A DNA stretch of 48,298 nucleotides, taken from positions 1 to 48,298 of the forward strand of contig NZ_JAXMJI010000046.1 in NCBI RefSeq assembly GCF_034376665.1, given 5' to 3'. The translations under genes and the position numbers were made by a program. This DNA comes from Allopontixanthobacter sp034376665. GTDB taxonomy: Bacteria; Pseudomonadota; Alphaproteobacteria; Sphingomonadales; Sphingomonadaceae. Under the pieces are notes generated by a model, which had not been told where the DNA came from, did not search any database, and saw only the letters and a list, made by a program, of their open reading frames with translations. Of the stretch, positions 1 through 8,755 are shown one piece after another; position 1 is the stretch's first letter; the number at the start of each line of letters is the position of its first letter.

Positions 1-229
1 CGGTTTCGTTCTGCGTGGCGGATTCCGCGTCTGCAGCAGCTTCGTCGGTCGCAACTGCAACGTCTTCAGCAGCGCCTTCGACGGCTTCGCAGGCGGCTTC
101 AACATTTGCTTCCGCATCGGCCATGGCCGAATCAGCAGCAGCTTCGGTGGTTTCCTGAGTGCCTTCCGAGCAAGCGGCGAGGGTCAGGGCAGCGCCAGCA
201 GCGGCTGCAGCAAGTACGAACTTACGCAT
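1..229 (-). CDS. Alanine-rich lipoprotein, C-terminus outside the window
   Basis: The reverse strand from the ATG at 227-229 reads about 76 codons to the window edge without a stop, so the C-terminus is missing. The N-terminus is a lipoprotein signal peptide: MRK, a hydrophobic stretch, then a LAAC lipobox with the lipidated Cys near residue 20. The mature part is almost entirely Ala, Glu, Asp and Thr and would be acidic and probably extended or helical. It is a paralogue of the gene at 265-525: the signal peptides are nearly identical and both carry the segment DSAMADAEAN. The two are in tandem, about 35 bp apart, and probably cotranscribed. No enzymatic domain is visible. It is a small envelope lipoprotein of unknown role. 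Confidence 0.7.
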   Translation of the reverse strand, partial: MRKFVLAAAAAGAALTLAACSEGTQETTEAAADSAMADAEANVEAACEAVEGAAEDVAVATDEAAADAESATQNET

Positions 230-264
230 AACAAAATTCCTTCGTAAAGATTGCAGTCCGAGAA

Positions 265-525
265 TTACTCAGCTGCTGGAGCTTCGACGGCTTCTTCTGC
301 AGTTTCTGCAGCCGCATCGGCAGTTGCTTCGGCCGTATCGGCGGTCGCATCAGCAGCAGCGTCAACGTCGGCAGCAGCCGCATCAACGGATTCGCCAGCA
401 GCTTCCATGTTTGCTTCGGCATCAGCCATTGCGGAATCGGCTTCTGCTTCAGGAGCAGCTTCCGAACAAGCTACGAGGGTCAGGGCGGCGCCGGCAGCTG
501 CGGCAGCAAGTACGAACTTACGCAT
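265..525 (-). CDS. Small alanine-rich acidic lipoprotein
   Basis: An 86-residue protein. The start chosen is the ATG at 523-525 because it places a typical lipoprotein signal (MRKFVL, a hydrophobic Ala-rich core, lipobox LVAC with Cys at residue 20) at the N-terminus. An in-frame extension upstream to 735 has no signal-peptide logic and overlaps the likely promoter. The mature part consists of Ala/Asp/Glu/Thr repeats such as AADVDAAAD and TADTAEATAD, a low-complexity acidic helix-former. The tandem paralogue at 1-229 shares the signal peptide and an internal ten-residue segment, which indicates local duplication. No known domain is recognised. It would be anchored in the inner or outer membrane and exposed to the periplasm. 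Confidence 0.75.
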   Translation of the reverse strand: MRKFVLAAAAAGAALTLVACSEAAPEAEADSAMADAEANMEAAGESVDAAAADVDAAADATADTAEATADAAAETAEEAVEAPAAE

Positions 526-612
526 GTAGAAATTCCTTAAACAGCGAGTGATGTCGCACGCCCCTTCGGGGTCATGCGTGAGGTCGTCAAAAAATTGGCG
601 ACTTCCGGGTGC

Positions 613-641
613 TGAATAATGGCGATAATGTGACGGCGCAA
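613..641 (-). promoter_or_regulatory. Candidate sigma-70-type promoter for the lipoprotein pair
   Basis: On the minus strand TTGCGC (636-641) and TATTCA (613-618) are separated by 17 bp and point at the lipoprotein genes. They lie about 90 bp upstream of the ATG at 525. A GC-rich hairpin (CCCC TTCG GGGG type, around 560-575) lies in the implied leader. This is a motif match by eye only. Confidence 0.35.
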
Positions 642-818
642 GCGGATTTGCACTTTTTCGCCACTTTTCTGCCTCAATTTCGCCAAGATTGGCCGGTTTT
701 AGCCATTTAGGTTGTGCCGATGCTGTGGAAAACATCCGCCGACCATCCGCAGGAACCTGCCTTCCGGTTGTGATAATGCAGGCTGACCTTGCCCGAATCC
801 GCTGCTAACAGCGACACC

Positions 819-3668
819 ATGTCCGAAAAACAGCATCTGTATCTGGTCGACGGGTCCGCCTATATTTTCCGCGCCTATCATCGTCTGCCTCCGCTGACCA
901 ATCCCGCAGGTGTTCCGGTGGGCGCGGTGTACGGATACACCACGATGCTGTGGAAGCTGGCAACCGATCTCGACAAGGCTGTCGGACCCACTCATCTGGC
1001 GGTCATTCTCGACAAGTCGAGCCAGACATTCCGCAACGAAATCTACCCCCAATACAAAGCCAACCGGCCGCCGCCGCCGGAAGATCTGGTGCCGCAATTC
1101 CCGCTGATCCGCGATGCCACCCGCGCATTCAGCCTGGCGTGTATCGAGGAAGAAGGTCTGGAGGCCGACGATCTTATCGCATCCTATGCCCGGTCGGCGA
1201 CATTGCGCGGATGGGACGTGACGATCGTCTCCTCCGACAAGGATCTGATGCAGCTGGTCGGCGACCGGGACGGAGATATCGGCGCGATCGACATGCTCGA
1301 CACGATGAAGAATTCCCGCATCGGCATCGCCGAGGTGGAGGAGAAATTCGGCGTCCTTCCCGCGCTGGTCGGCGATGTCCTGGCGCTGATGGGCGATTCG
1401 GTGGACAACATCCCGGGCGTTTACGGTGTCGGCCCCAAAACCGCGACCAAGCTGATACAGGAACACGGCAGTCTGACCGGCGCGCTGGACGCTGCGATGG
1501 CGATGAAGACTTCGAAGCTGAGGGAGCGCTTGCTCGAACATCGAGCGATGGCCGAGCTTAGCCGGGTTCTGGTGACGCTGAAGGAAGATTGCGATCTGCC
1601 GGTTCCGATCGAGGATTTCGCGCTGGCCGGCGTGCCGCCGGAGCCGCTGACGGAATTTCTCCAGACGCATGGGTTTACCAGCCTGTTGCGGCGTCTCGAT
1701 GCCGGCCGGGGCAGTCCGGGCCGGACCAACGATCTCAATCCTGCCAAGCAGATAAACGCTTCAGCCAGTGGCGCGGTTGGTGCGGATCGCGGTAGCCGGC
1801 AGCAGCTACCCGATATGCCCGCCGTCGATCGGAGTGCCTATGTCTGCGTGCAGGACATGATCACCCTGCAGCAGTGGATCGACCGCGCGATGGCGCTGCG
1901 ATTGGTGGCGATCGATACCGAAACCAGCGCATTGGATGCGATGCAGGCCGATCTCGTCGGGATCAGCCTCGGCCTTGGTGCCAACGATGCCTGCTACATT
2001 CCCTTCGCGCATGGCGGGCACGATCTGCTGTCCGATACGCCGCAGCAGGTCGGCCGCGATGAAGCGCTGGCTGCGCTGAAACCGCTGCTGGAAAGCGAGG
2101 CCGTGATCAAGGTCGGCCAGAACATCAAATACGATCTCAATATCCTCGCCCGCTACGGGGCAAGTGTCTCTCCGATCGACGACACCATGGTTATCAGTTT
2201 CAATCTCGACGCGGGCCGATCGATGGACGGGATCGGCGGCGGCCACGGCATGGATGAACTGTCCCAGCGCCATCTCGGCCACACGACGCTCACATTCAAG
2301 GACATCTGCGGTTCGGGGAAAAAACTGATCCCGTTCGGTCAGGTTCCGCTGGACCGCGCCACCGAATATGCCGCCGAAGATGCGGATGTCACCTGGCGGC
2401 TGTACCAGCATCTGAGGCCGCGGCTGGCGATCGAAGGCGGCACGCAGGTTTACGAGCGCGTCGACCGGCCCCTGATCCAGGTGGTCGCCGGAATGGAACG
2501 CGAAGGGGTGAAAGTCGACCGGGCCAGCCTCGCGAAACTGTCCGAGGAATTCGCGATCGAAATCGGCAAGCTGGAACAGGAAATACATACACTGGCGGGC
2601 CGTGAGTTCACCATCGGCAGTCCCAGGCAACTGGGCGACGTGCTGTTCGACACGCTGGGCTACAAGGGCGGGCGCAAAGGCAAATCCGGCCAGTATTCGA
2701 CCGATCAGGCGATCCTGGAAAAGCTCGCCGACCAGGGCGCGCCGATAGCAAACAAGGTGCTCGAATACCGGCAGCTGTCCAAGCTGAAGTCGACCTATAC
2801 CGACGCGCTGCAGGCGGCGATCAATCCGCGCACCGGCAGGGTCCACACGAGTTATTCGCTTGTCGGGGCGCAGACCGGGCGTCTGTCCTCGACCGATCCC
2901 AATCTGCAGAATATCCCCATCCGCACCGCGATCGGGCGGCAAATCCGCGAGAGCTTCGTTGCGGAACCGGGGAATGTGCTGCTGGCCGCCGACTACAGCC
3001 AGATCGAACTCCGGCTGGCCGCGCACATGGCCGATGTGCCGACCCTGAAGGAAGCCTTCGCCGAAGGTCAGGACATCCACGCCCGCACCGCGCTGGAGAT
3101 GTTCGGCACGGTCGACCGGGATACGCGGGCACAGGCCAAGACGATCAATTTCGCGATCCTTTACGGTATCTCGCGCTGGGGCCTGGCCGGACGTTTGGGC
3201 GTCGAAGCCGACGAAGCGCAGGCGATGATTGACACCTATTTCCAGAGATTTCCCGGCATCCAACGCTATATCGTCATGACCCTGGAGAGCGTGCGGGAAC
3301 GCGGCTACTCCGAAACCCTGTTCGGCCGCAAGACCTGGTTCCCACGGATCAATTCGAAAAATCCGAACGAGCGGCAGGGCAGCGAACGTGCCGCCATCAA
3401 CGCACCGATACAGGGCACGAGCGCCGATATCATCAAGCGTGCCATGGCCCGAATGCTTCCAGCCCTGCGCAAGGAAGGTCTCGGAAATGTCCGGATGCTG
3501 CTGCAGGTTCACGATGAACTGGTGTTCGAACTGCCTGAAAGCCAGGTAGAAGCGGCCAGGCCGGTGATCGAGGCGGTGATGGCCGGAGCGGCGCTTCCGG
3601 CAGTCCAACTGGATGTTCCACTGGGCATCGAGATGGGCAGCGGAGTTAGCTGGGGAGCGGCGCACTGA
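819..3668 (+). CDS. polA: DNA polymerase I
   Basis: A protein of 949 residues with the full three-domain layout. The N-terminal 5'-3' exonuclease begins with LVDGSAYIFRAYH and contains SSDKDLMQLV and GDSVDNIPGVYGVGPKTA. The middle 3'-5' proofreading domain keeps its acidic residues: IDTETSAL for exo I, GQNIKYDLNIL for exo II and YAAEDADVT for exo III. The polymerase domain has motif A LLAADYSQIELRLA, motif B RAQAKTINFAILYG and motif C LLQVHDELVFE. It should fill repair gaps and remove RNA primers. A TTG at 789 would add ten residues, but the ATG at 819 matches the usual N-terminus. The sensor kinase starts about 20 bp downstream of the stop codon. Confidence 0.97.
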   Translation: MSEKQHLYLVDGSAYIFRAYHRLPPLTNPAGVPVGAVYGYTTMLWKLATDLDKAVGPTHLAVILDKSSQTFRNEIYPQYKANRPPPPEDLVPQFPLIRDATRAFSLACIEEEGLEADDLIASYARSATLRGWDVTIVSSDKDLMQLVGDRDGDIGAIDMLDTMKNSRIGIAEVEEKFGVLPALVGDVLALMGDSVDNIPGVYGVGPKTATKLIQEHGSLTGALDAAMAMKTSKLRERLLEHRAMAELSRVLVTLKEDCDLPVPIEDFALAGVPPEPLTEFLQTHGFTSLLRRLDAGRGSPGRTNDLNPAKQINASASGAVGADRGSRQQLPDMPAVDRSAYVCVQDMITLQQWIDRAMALRLVAIDTETSALDAMQADLVGISLGLGANDACYIPFAHGGHDLLSDTPQQVGRDEALAALKPLLESEAVIKVGQNIKYDLNILARYGASVSPIDDTMVISFNLDAGRSMDGIGGGHGMDELSQRHLGHTTLTFKDICGSGKKLIPFGQVPLDRATEYAAEDADVTWRLYQHLRPRLAIEGGTQVYERVDRPLIQVVAGMEREGVKVDRASLAKLSEEFAIEIGKLEQEIHTLAGREFTIGSPRQLGDVLFDTLGYKGGRKGKSGQYSTDQAILEKLADQGAPIANKVLEYRQLSKLKSTYTDALQAAINPRTGRVHTSYSLVGAQTGRLSSTDPNLQNIPIRTAIGRQIRESFVAEPGNVLLAADYSQIELRLAAHMADVPTLKEAFAEGQDIHARTALEMFGTVDRDTRAQAKTINFAILYGISRWGLAGRLGVEADEAQAMIDTYFQRFPGIQRYIVMTLESVRERGYSETLFGRKTWFPRINSKNPNERQGSERAAINAPIQGTSADIIKRAMARMLPALRKEGLGNVRMLLQVHDELVFELPESQVEAARPVIEAVMAGAALPAVQLDVPLGIEMGSGVSWGAAH

Positions 3669-3688
3669 CCCCCGAGCCGGCACCTACG

Positions 3689-4957
3689 ATGTTCGGGTTG
3701 GGCAGCAGGAATTCCGCGCGCTGGTCCAATTTCGCGCTCCTCGGCATCATTGGTTTCGCGATGATCGCGGGCATGCTGCTCGTGTTCGAGACGATCGCTG
3801 CCGAGCGGGCAGAGCGCGAGCAGGTCCGCGCGACCAACGAGGTTTTGACCGAATTGCGCAATGTCGGCAATGTCGCGCTTAATGCCGAGACCGGCCAGCG
3901 CGGTTATCTGATCACGCTGGACCGCCGCTATCTGGAACCATACGAGACCGGGCGGCAGCAATACCAGCAAGCGCTTGACCGGCTGCGCCGCGCGGTGGGA
4001 CCGGACGCTTCCGCACGCCAGCTCCAGCTACTCGACCGAATTGAAAACCTCACCCTGATCAAGTTTTCGGAAATGGACGAAAGCGTAGCCCTGCTGCGCG
4101 ATGGCGAGCTGCTCGACGCCCGAACCAAATTGCTCAGCGACGAAGGCCAGGAAGCCATGGTTCGCCTGCGCCATGCGATTCGTGAAATGGAGCAGATCGA
4201 GGGCAATTCGCTGGACCGGGCCGGGGCCGAAACGGCTCGCGCAGAAGGCCGTGTACTGCCCTTGCTTTCGGTCGTCATGGCGCTGCTGCTGGTGTCCCTG
4301 TTCCTGGGCTATCACCTGGTCATCCAGACTGCCCGGGCAGAAGCGCGCGCCGAACAGTCGACCGCGCTGGCCGAGGCAAGGGACCGTGCCGATTTGCTTG
4401 CTCACGAACTCAACCACCGGGTCAAGAACCTGTTCGCTGTAATACTGGCCATCGTCAGCATGAGTGCCCGCGACGAACCCGAGGCGAAGCCGATGATCGA
4501 ACGGATCAGCAACCGGATCCGTGCCCTGCTGACCGCACATGAAGTAACCCAGGGCACCGAAGATCAGCCGCCCGCCTCGCTCCGCAATCTGGTCGAGACC
4601 ACTCTGGCACCGTATCGTTCGGAAACACTTCGGGCAGAGGTCGACGGGCCGGAAACCTTGCTGCCGTCCAAACACATCACCCCGCTCGGTCTCGTCCTGC
4701 ATGAACTGACCACCAACGCCGTTAAATACGGTGCCTGGGCCAGCGGGGGGATGCTGGCGGTGCGATGGGAGGTCGCCCGGCAAAAGCTGAACATAAGCTG
4801 GAAGGAGACTTGCGAAATGAGCGACGGCGAGCCGGAGCGCCAGGGCTTCGGCAGCATGCTGATGAACAGTGCCGCACGCCAGCTTGGCGGGACGATCGAC
4901 CGGAGCTTTACCGCTGGCGGAGTAGCGGTGCTGATCGTGATCCCGCTGGAGGAGTAG
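3689..4957 (+). CDS. CHASE3-domain HWE/HisKA_2 sensor histidine kinase
   Basis: A membrane sensor kinase of 422 residues. A first transmembrane helix lies at about residues 14-34. It is followed by a periplasmic CHASE3-like region with the hallmark NAETGQRGYLIT, and a second helix lies at about 190-210. A short linker leads to the dimerisation/phosphoacceptor segment LLAHELNHRVKNLFAVI, typical of the HWE/HisKA_2 class, whose His in NHRVKN is the likely phosphorylated residue. The ATPase domain includes LVLHELTTNAVKYGA (N box) and a C-terminal GFGSMLMNSAARQLGG. HWE kinases in alphaproteobacteria often act on the PhyR general stress response or on single-domain response regulators. No response regulator is adjacent, so the partner is unknown. 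The gene lies between polA and an MscS gene, with 20 bp and about 47 bp gaps. Confidence 0.88.
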   Translation: MFGLGSRNSARWSNFALLGIIGFAMIAGMLLVFETIAAERAEREQVRATNEVLTELRNVGNVALNAETGQRGYLITLDRRYLEPYETGRQQYQQALDRLRRAVGPDASARQLQLLDRIENLTLIKFSEMDESVALLRDGELLDARTKLLSDEGQEAMVRLRHAIREMEQIEGNSLDRAGAETARAEGRVLPLLSVVMALLLVSLFLGYHLVIQTARAEARAEQSTALAEARDRADLLAHELNHRVKNLFAVILAIVSMSARDEPEAKPMIERISNRIRALLTAHEVTQGTEDQPPASLRNLVETTLAPYRSETLRAEVDGPETLLPSKHITPLGLVLHELTTNAVKYGAWASGGMLAVRWEVARQKLNISWKETCEMSDGEPERQGFGSMLMNSAARQLGGTIDRSFTAGGVAVLIVIPLEE

Positions 4958-5004
4958 ACAGGGTAGCCTTGTAACCGGTGCGATCTCCCCATAGTGAAGC
5001 CGTC

Positions 5005-6087
5005 ATGTTCGACGAATATCTGCCGAAAAATCTGGAATTCTCATGGGAACAGGCGGCAACGACCGCGATTGCGCTGGCGGTCGTGCTGCTTGCTGCCCTG
5101 GTCCTGCACCGGATCGTGTTCGCCATACTGCGGCGCATTGCATCGATGTCGTCCACCCCGGTCGACGGAATGGTTTTCGAACGACTGCACAAGCCGCTCC
5201 GGTGGTCCTTCATTGCCATCGCCATATCCGTTCTGGCGGCAAGGGACGAGGATATCGCCTTCGTCTGGAGCACGGTTTCGGGATTCGTGATCCCGGCCCT
5301 GCTCGGCTGGGTGACCCTGTCGATTGCGAAGGCGTTTACCGATGCACTGGAATACCGCACCGAAATATCGGTCGATCCGGTCGCGGCCCGCAGCCGAAGG
5401 ACGCGCATCGCGATCCTGTCGCGCACCGCAACCTTCGCCATCGTCCTGATCACCACTGGCCTGATGCTGTTCAGCATCCCTGCGGTGAAGGAAGTCGGCG
5501 TGACGCTGATGGCATCGGCGGGCCTCGCCGCACTGGCGCTGGGTGCGGCGGCCCAACCGACGCTCAAATCGCTGATCGCCGGCCTGCAGATGGCCATCAC
5601 GGAACCGCTGCGGCTGGGCGATCTGGTGGTTGTCGACGGCCATACCGGGCGGGTCGAGGAAATCCGCATGAGCTTCGTGATCGTGCGCACATGGGATGAA
5701 CGCGCGGTCGTGGTGCCCACTTCCAGCTTCCTCGACCAGAGTTTCGAAAACTGGTCCCGCAAGAACGAGATGCTGACCGGCCCGGTCTATCTGCACCTCG
5801 ACCCCGCCACCGATGTGGAGCCGGTCCGCAAGGAATTCGAACGGTTCCTGCACGCCCACGAGTTGTGGGACCGGCGCACCGGAGTCATGCTGATGACCGA
5901 AGCGCATCCGGAAAGTATCGAATTGCGGCTTGCCGTCAGTTCGCGCACGATCGGCGACCTGTTCACCCTGCGCTGCGATCTGCGCGAACATATGATCGCC
6001 TGGTTGCGCAAGGAAATGCCCGATGCGCTGATCCGCCACCGCCTGGAGGTGGAGGCGGCGAACCAGCGGACCATGCAACGCAAATAG
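5005..6087 (+). CDS. MscS-family mechanosensitive channel
   Basis: A protein of 360 residues from the ATG at 5005. A GTG at 4978 would add nine unlikely residues. Several hydrophobic helices are followed by a pore-helix-like, Gly/Ala-rich stretch ASAGLAALALGAAAQPTLKS and a beta-domain with EPLRLGDLVVVDGHTGRVEEI, the usual MscS signature. The C-terminal part carries the phrase VVVPTSSFLDQSFENWS. The family forms homoheptameric inner-membrane channels that open on hypo-osmotic shock. It follows the sensor kinase on the same strand and may share its transcript. It converges with the AAA+ ATPase gene at 6113-8419, leaving about 25 bp and no clear terminator. Confidence 0.88.
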   Translation: MFDEYLPKNLEFSWEQAATTAIALAVVLLAALVLHRIVFAILRRIASMSSTPVDGMVFERLHKPLRWSFIAIAISVLAARDEDIAFVWSTVSGFVIPALLGWVTLSIAKAFTDALEYRTEISVDPVAARSRRTRIAILSRTATFAIVLITTGLMLFSIPAVKEVGVTLMASAGLAALALGAAAQPTLKSLIAGLQMAITEPLRLGDLVVVDGHTGRVEEIRMSFVIVRTWDERAVVVPTSSFLDQSFENWSRKNEMLTGPVYLHLDPATDVEPVRKEFERFLHAHELWDRRTGVMLMTEAHPESIELRLAVSSRTIGDLFTLRCDLREHMIAWLRKEMPDALIRHRLEVEAANQRTMQRK

Positions 6088-6112
6088 CTGCGGGTAGCCT
6101 CAAAGCGGCACG

Positions 6113-8419
6113 TTAATCGTGCTTGCGATCCCGGCTCGGTTCGACCTGGCCTTCGTGCAGGAAACCGATGGGCTGGACTTCGGCGGCGCGTGATTTCAAC
6201 TCCCCGCGCATTTTCTTGTACTCTTCCTCCATCTTGACGGTCACCGTGGCGCGCGAATCCTTCAGCGCCTCGGTGAAATCGGCGGCGGTGACAGTCTCGA
6301 CTTCGCCTCCCGCGCGGCGCAAAGCATTGAGCCCGGCGCGCCGGACCACATCCTCCAGGTCTGCCCCCGTAAACCGGTCGGTGCCGCCCGCGACCTGAGC
6401 AAGTTTCACATCCTCCGCCAACGGCATGTCGCGCGTGTGGATCTTGAGAATATGCTCCCGGCCGACGCGATCGGGGGTGCCGACATAGACCAGTTCGTCG
6501 AACCGGCCCGGGCGTAGCAGCGCGGGATCGACCAGGTTCGGCCGGTTGGTGGCGCCGATGACCACCACCGATTGCAATTCCTCCAGCCCGTCCATCTCTG
6601 CCAGGATCGTGTTGACCACCCGGCCGGTCACCTGCGGTTCGCCTTGCCCGCTGCCGCGCGCAGGGACCAGGCTGTCGATCTCGTCGATGAAGATCACACA
6701 GGGTGCGACGGCCCGTGCGCGGGCGAACATCTTCGCGATCTGCTGTTCGCTTTCGCCGTACCATTTGGAGAGAAGGTCGGAGCTTTTCATCGAAATGAAA
6801 TTGGCCTCGGCTTCCTTGGCAACCGCCTTCGCCAGCAGCGTCTTGCCTGTTCCCGGCGGCCCGTACAGCAGGAATCCCTTGGCCGCGCGGATGCCGAGAC
6901 GGCGAAAGGCCTCGGCATTCTTCAGCGGCAGTTCGATGCCTTCCTTCAATTTCTCGATAGATTCGTCGATCCCCCCGATATCGCTCCAGCCGACATGGGG
7001 CACCTGCACCATGACTTCGCGCATGGCGGAGGGCTGGATGCGTTTTAGCGCCGAGAGGAAATCCTCCCGCGTGACGCTTAATTCTTCCAGCACTTCGGGC
7101 GGAATGGTTCGTTCATCCAGATCGATCTTGTGCATGATCCCGCGGACCGCATCGATCGCCGCCTCGCGGGCCAGCGCGGCCAGATCGGCCCCGACGAAAC
7201 CGTGGGTTACCCGCGCCAGTTCGTGAAGGTCCACTCTGTCGCCCAGCGGCATTCCGCGGGTATGGATCGACAGGATTTCGCGGCGACCCTTTTCGTCCGG
7301 AACCCCGATCACGATCTCGCGGTCGAAGCGGCCCGGACGGCGAAGCGCCTCGTCGATTGCATCGGGGCGGTTGGTGGCCGCAATCACCACCAGATTGCTG
7401 CGCGCTTCCAGCCCGTCCATCAGCGTCAGCAATTGGGAAACCAGCCGCTTTTCCGCCTCCCCGTGCACCTGAGTGCGCTTGGGGGCGATCGAATCGATTT
7501 CGTCGATGAAGATGATCGCGGGCGCCGCGCGCGTCGCTTCCTCGAAAACTTCGCGCAGCTTCTTCTCGCTCTCGCCATAGGCGGAGCCCATGATTTCCGG
7601 GCCGTTGATGGTAAAGAATTCGGCGTCGCTCTCGTTCGCAACCGCCTGCGCCAGCCGGGTCTTGCCAGTCCCCGGCGGTCCGTGCAGCAGCACACCCTTG
7701 GGCGGATCGACCCCCAGCCGGGTGAACAATTCGGGATAGCGCAGCGGCAATTCGACCATCTCGCGCAATTGCTCGATGGTCTCGCCCATGCCGCCGACAT
7801 CGTCGTAATTGACCACGGCGCGGCCGTCGCGCGGCTCCTCGAATTCGGCGCGAAGCTCGACCTCGGTGTTCTCGTCGATATGGACGATACCCTTGGGCGC
7901 GGTGGATACCACAGTCAGGCGAATCTGGGTGAGAGCATAGGCCGGCGTGTTGAACATCCGGCGCACTTCGGGCGGCATATTCTGCACCGGCTGCTGGCCG
8001 GTCGTCGCCACCAGATCGCCTGCCACCACGGGCTTGCGGAAGAAATTGCGCTTCAGGGCCTGGGTGGGGCCCTGGAGCCGCATTTCCCGCTGTGCGGGGG
8101 CGAACACGACCCGGGTGGCCGGACGCGTTTCGGCGAGTGTAATCACCACGTGTTCGCCCGAACCGACCTCGGCATTACCGCGCTGCAATCCGTCGAGCCG
8201 GACGATTTGCAGCGCCTGATCCTCGTCATAGGCGGGCATTGCAATGGCCGGAGTGCTCCGTTTTCCGGTAATCTGGATTACGTCACCTTCGGTAATTCCC
8301 AGAGTTTGAAAGGCAGAGCGCGGTAGCCGTGCAATGCCCTGGCCGCTCTCCTCCTGCCGTGCTGCCGCGACCTGAAGCCGGACCCTGGATAGTTCGCTTC
8401 CCGCATCAGCTTCGGCCAT
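6113..8419 (-). CDS. Cdc48/p97/VAT-like double-AAA+ ATPase
   Basis: A 768-residue AAA+ unfoldase with the architecture of archaeal VAT and eukaryotic Cdc48. Residues 1-190 form an N-terminal double-psi-barrel type substrate domain (LPRSAFQTLGITEGDVIQI; later KPVVAGDLV). The first ATPase domain has Walker A GPPGTGKT near 247-254, Walker B IIFIDEID near 302-309 and arginine-finger region RRPGRFDREI. The second has Walker A GPPGTGKT near 520-527, Walker B VIFIDEID near 575-582 and LLRPGRFDEL. Both ATPase sites look intact. The C-terminus (KHD) has no HbYX proteasome-docking motif. It probably extracts or unfolds protein substrates, but partners are not evident. Such proteins are widespread in archaea and eukaryotes and patchy in bacteria. 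An SD-like CAGGAG precedes the ATG. Confidence 0.93.
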   Translation of the reverse strand: MAEADAGSELSRVRLQVAAARQEESGQGIARLPRSAFQTLGITEGDVIQITGKRSTPAIAMPAYDEDQALQIVRLDGLQRGNAEVGSGEHVVITLAETRPATRVVFAPAQREMRLQGPTQALKRNFFRKPVVAGDLVATTGQQPVQNMPPEVRRMFNTPAYALTQIRLTVVSTAPKGIVHIDENTEVELRAEFEEPRDGRAVVNYDDVGGMGETIEQLREMVELPLRYPELFTRLGVDPPKGVLLHGPPGTGKTRLAQAVANESDAEFFTINGPEIMGSAYGESEKKLREVFEEATRAAPAIIFIDEIDSIAPKRTQVHGEAEKRLVSQLLTLMDGLEARSNLVVIAATNRPDAIDEALRRPGRFDREIVIGVPDEKGRREILSIHTRGMPLGDRVDLHELARVTHGFVGADLAALAREAAIDAVRGIMHKIDLDERTIPPEVLEELSVTREDFLSALKRIQPSAMREVMVQVPHVGWSDIGGIDESIEKLKEGIELPLKNAEAFRRLGIRAAKGFLLYGPPGTGKTLLAKAVAKEAEANFISMKSSDLLSKWYGESEQQIAKMFARARAVAPCVIFIDEIDSLVPARGSGQGEPQVTGRVVNTILAEMDGLEELQSVVVIGATNRPNLVDPALLRPGRFDELVYVGTPDRVGREHILKIHTRDMPLAEDVKLAQVAGGTDRFTGADLEDVVRRAGLNALRRAGGEVETVTAADFTEALKDSRATVTVKMEEEYKKMRGELKSRAAEVQPIGFLHEGQVEPSRDRKHD

Positions 8420-8613
8420 TGGTTGCTTGCTCCTGAAAAATACGTCCCCGGGATTTCCGCGAAATCCTCTGTTCCCTAGCTAGGAAGCGCGACCCCGTGA
8501 TGCAAACGCCCAAAAGAGCGAGTGGGTCCGCACTAACCACTTTACGGAGTGATCCGGAGGGAAGTCTGCCCCAGGCAGGCGTTAGCGGCCATGCAGCGCG
8601 GCCGGGAGACGCA

Positions 8614-8644
8614 TAAAAAAAGCCCGGCTGTTGCCAGCCGGGCT
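8614..8644 (-). terminator. Rho-independent terminator of the candidate sRNA
   Basis: A perfect 10-bp stem AGCCCGGCTG / CAGCCGGGCT (8621-8630 and 8635-8644) with a four-base loop is followed on the minus strand by seven T residues (8614-8620). On the plus strand only TTT follows, so it works mainly in the minus direction. There is no protein gene upstream on that strand within 350 bp, which argues for a non-coding transcript. Confidence 0.85.
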
Positions 8645-8697
8645 TTGAAAGTCTTGGGAGAGGATGCCTAAAAGGCACGTTCCTTATGTCCAAGGCG
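8614..8697 (-). ncRNA. Candidate trans-acting small RNA with terminator
   Basis: Read on the minus strand, a compact structured unit lies in a gene-free gap. A small hairpin CCTT-GGACAT-AAGG (8682-8695) is followed by TGCCT-TTT-AGGCA (8665-8677). A single-stranded C-rich stretch comes next, CCTCTCCCAAGACTTTC, with anti-Shine-Dalgarno character. The unit ends in a strong 10-bp terminator hairpin with a T-run (8614-8644). This is the layout of Hfq-dependent alphaproteobacterial sRNAs. The CTCCC-AAGACTT block and terminator remind me of the suhB/mmgR (alpha-r8) family, but that assignment is from memory. The 5' end is not defined by the sequence. Confidence 0.55.
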
Positions 8698-8740
8698 GCA
8701 AAATTGTGCAAGTGCGAAAAACTCATCGAATGATGCATAG

Positions 8741-8755
8741 TTTGCAACTTGCAAA
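8741..8755. promoter_or_regulatory. TTTGCAA-C-TTGCAAA operator-like palindrome
   Basis: A 15-bp perfect palindrome with one central base (arms 8741-8747 and 8749-8755) lies about 45 bp upstream of the candidate sRNA and about 250 bp upstream of scoA. TTTGCAA half-sites are known for ScfR/RamB/PccR-type regulators of acyl-CoA metabolism, so control of the CoA-transferase operon, the sRNA or both is possible. This is an inference from the motif and its position. Confidence 0.4.

Noticed and set aside
1806..3683. Long minus-strand open frame of 625 codons opposite polA
   Set aside because: It mirrors the GC-rich codon structure of polA, has no recognisable domain, and polA is certain on the other strand.
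4028..6078. Minus-strand open frames opposite the kinase and MscS genes
   Set aside because: They are codon shadows of well-supported genes and have Arg/His/Gln-rich composition typical of such frames.
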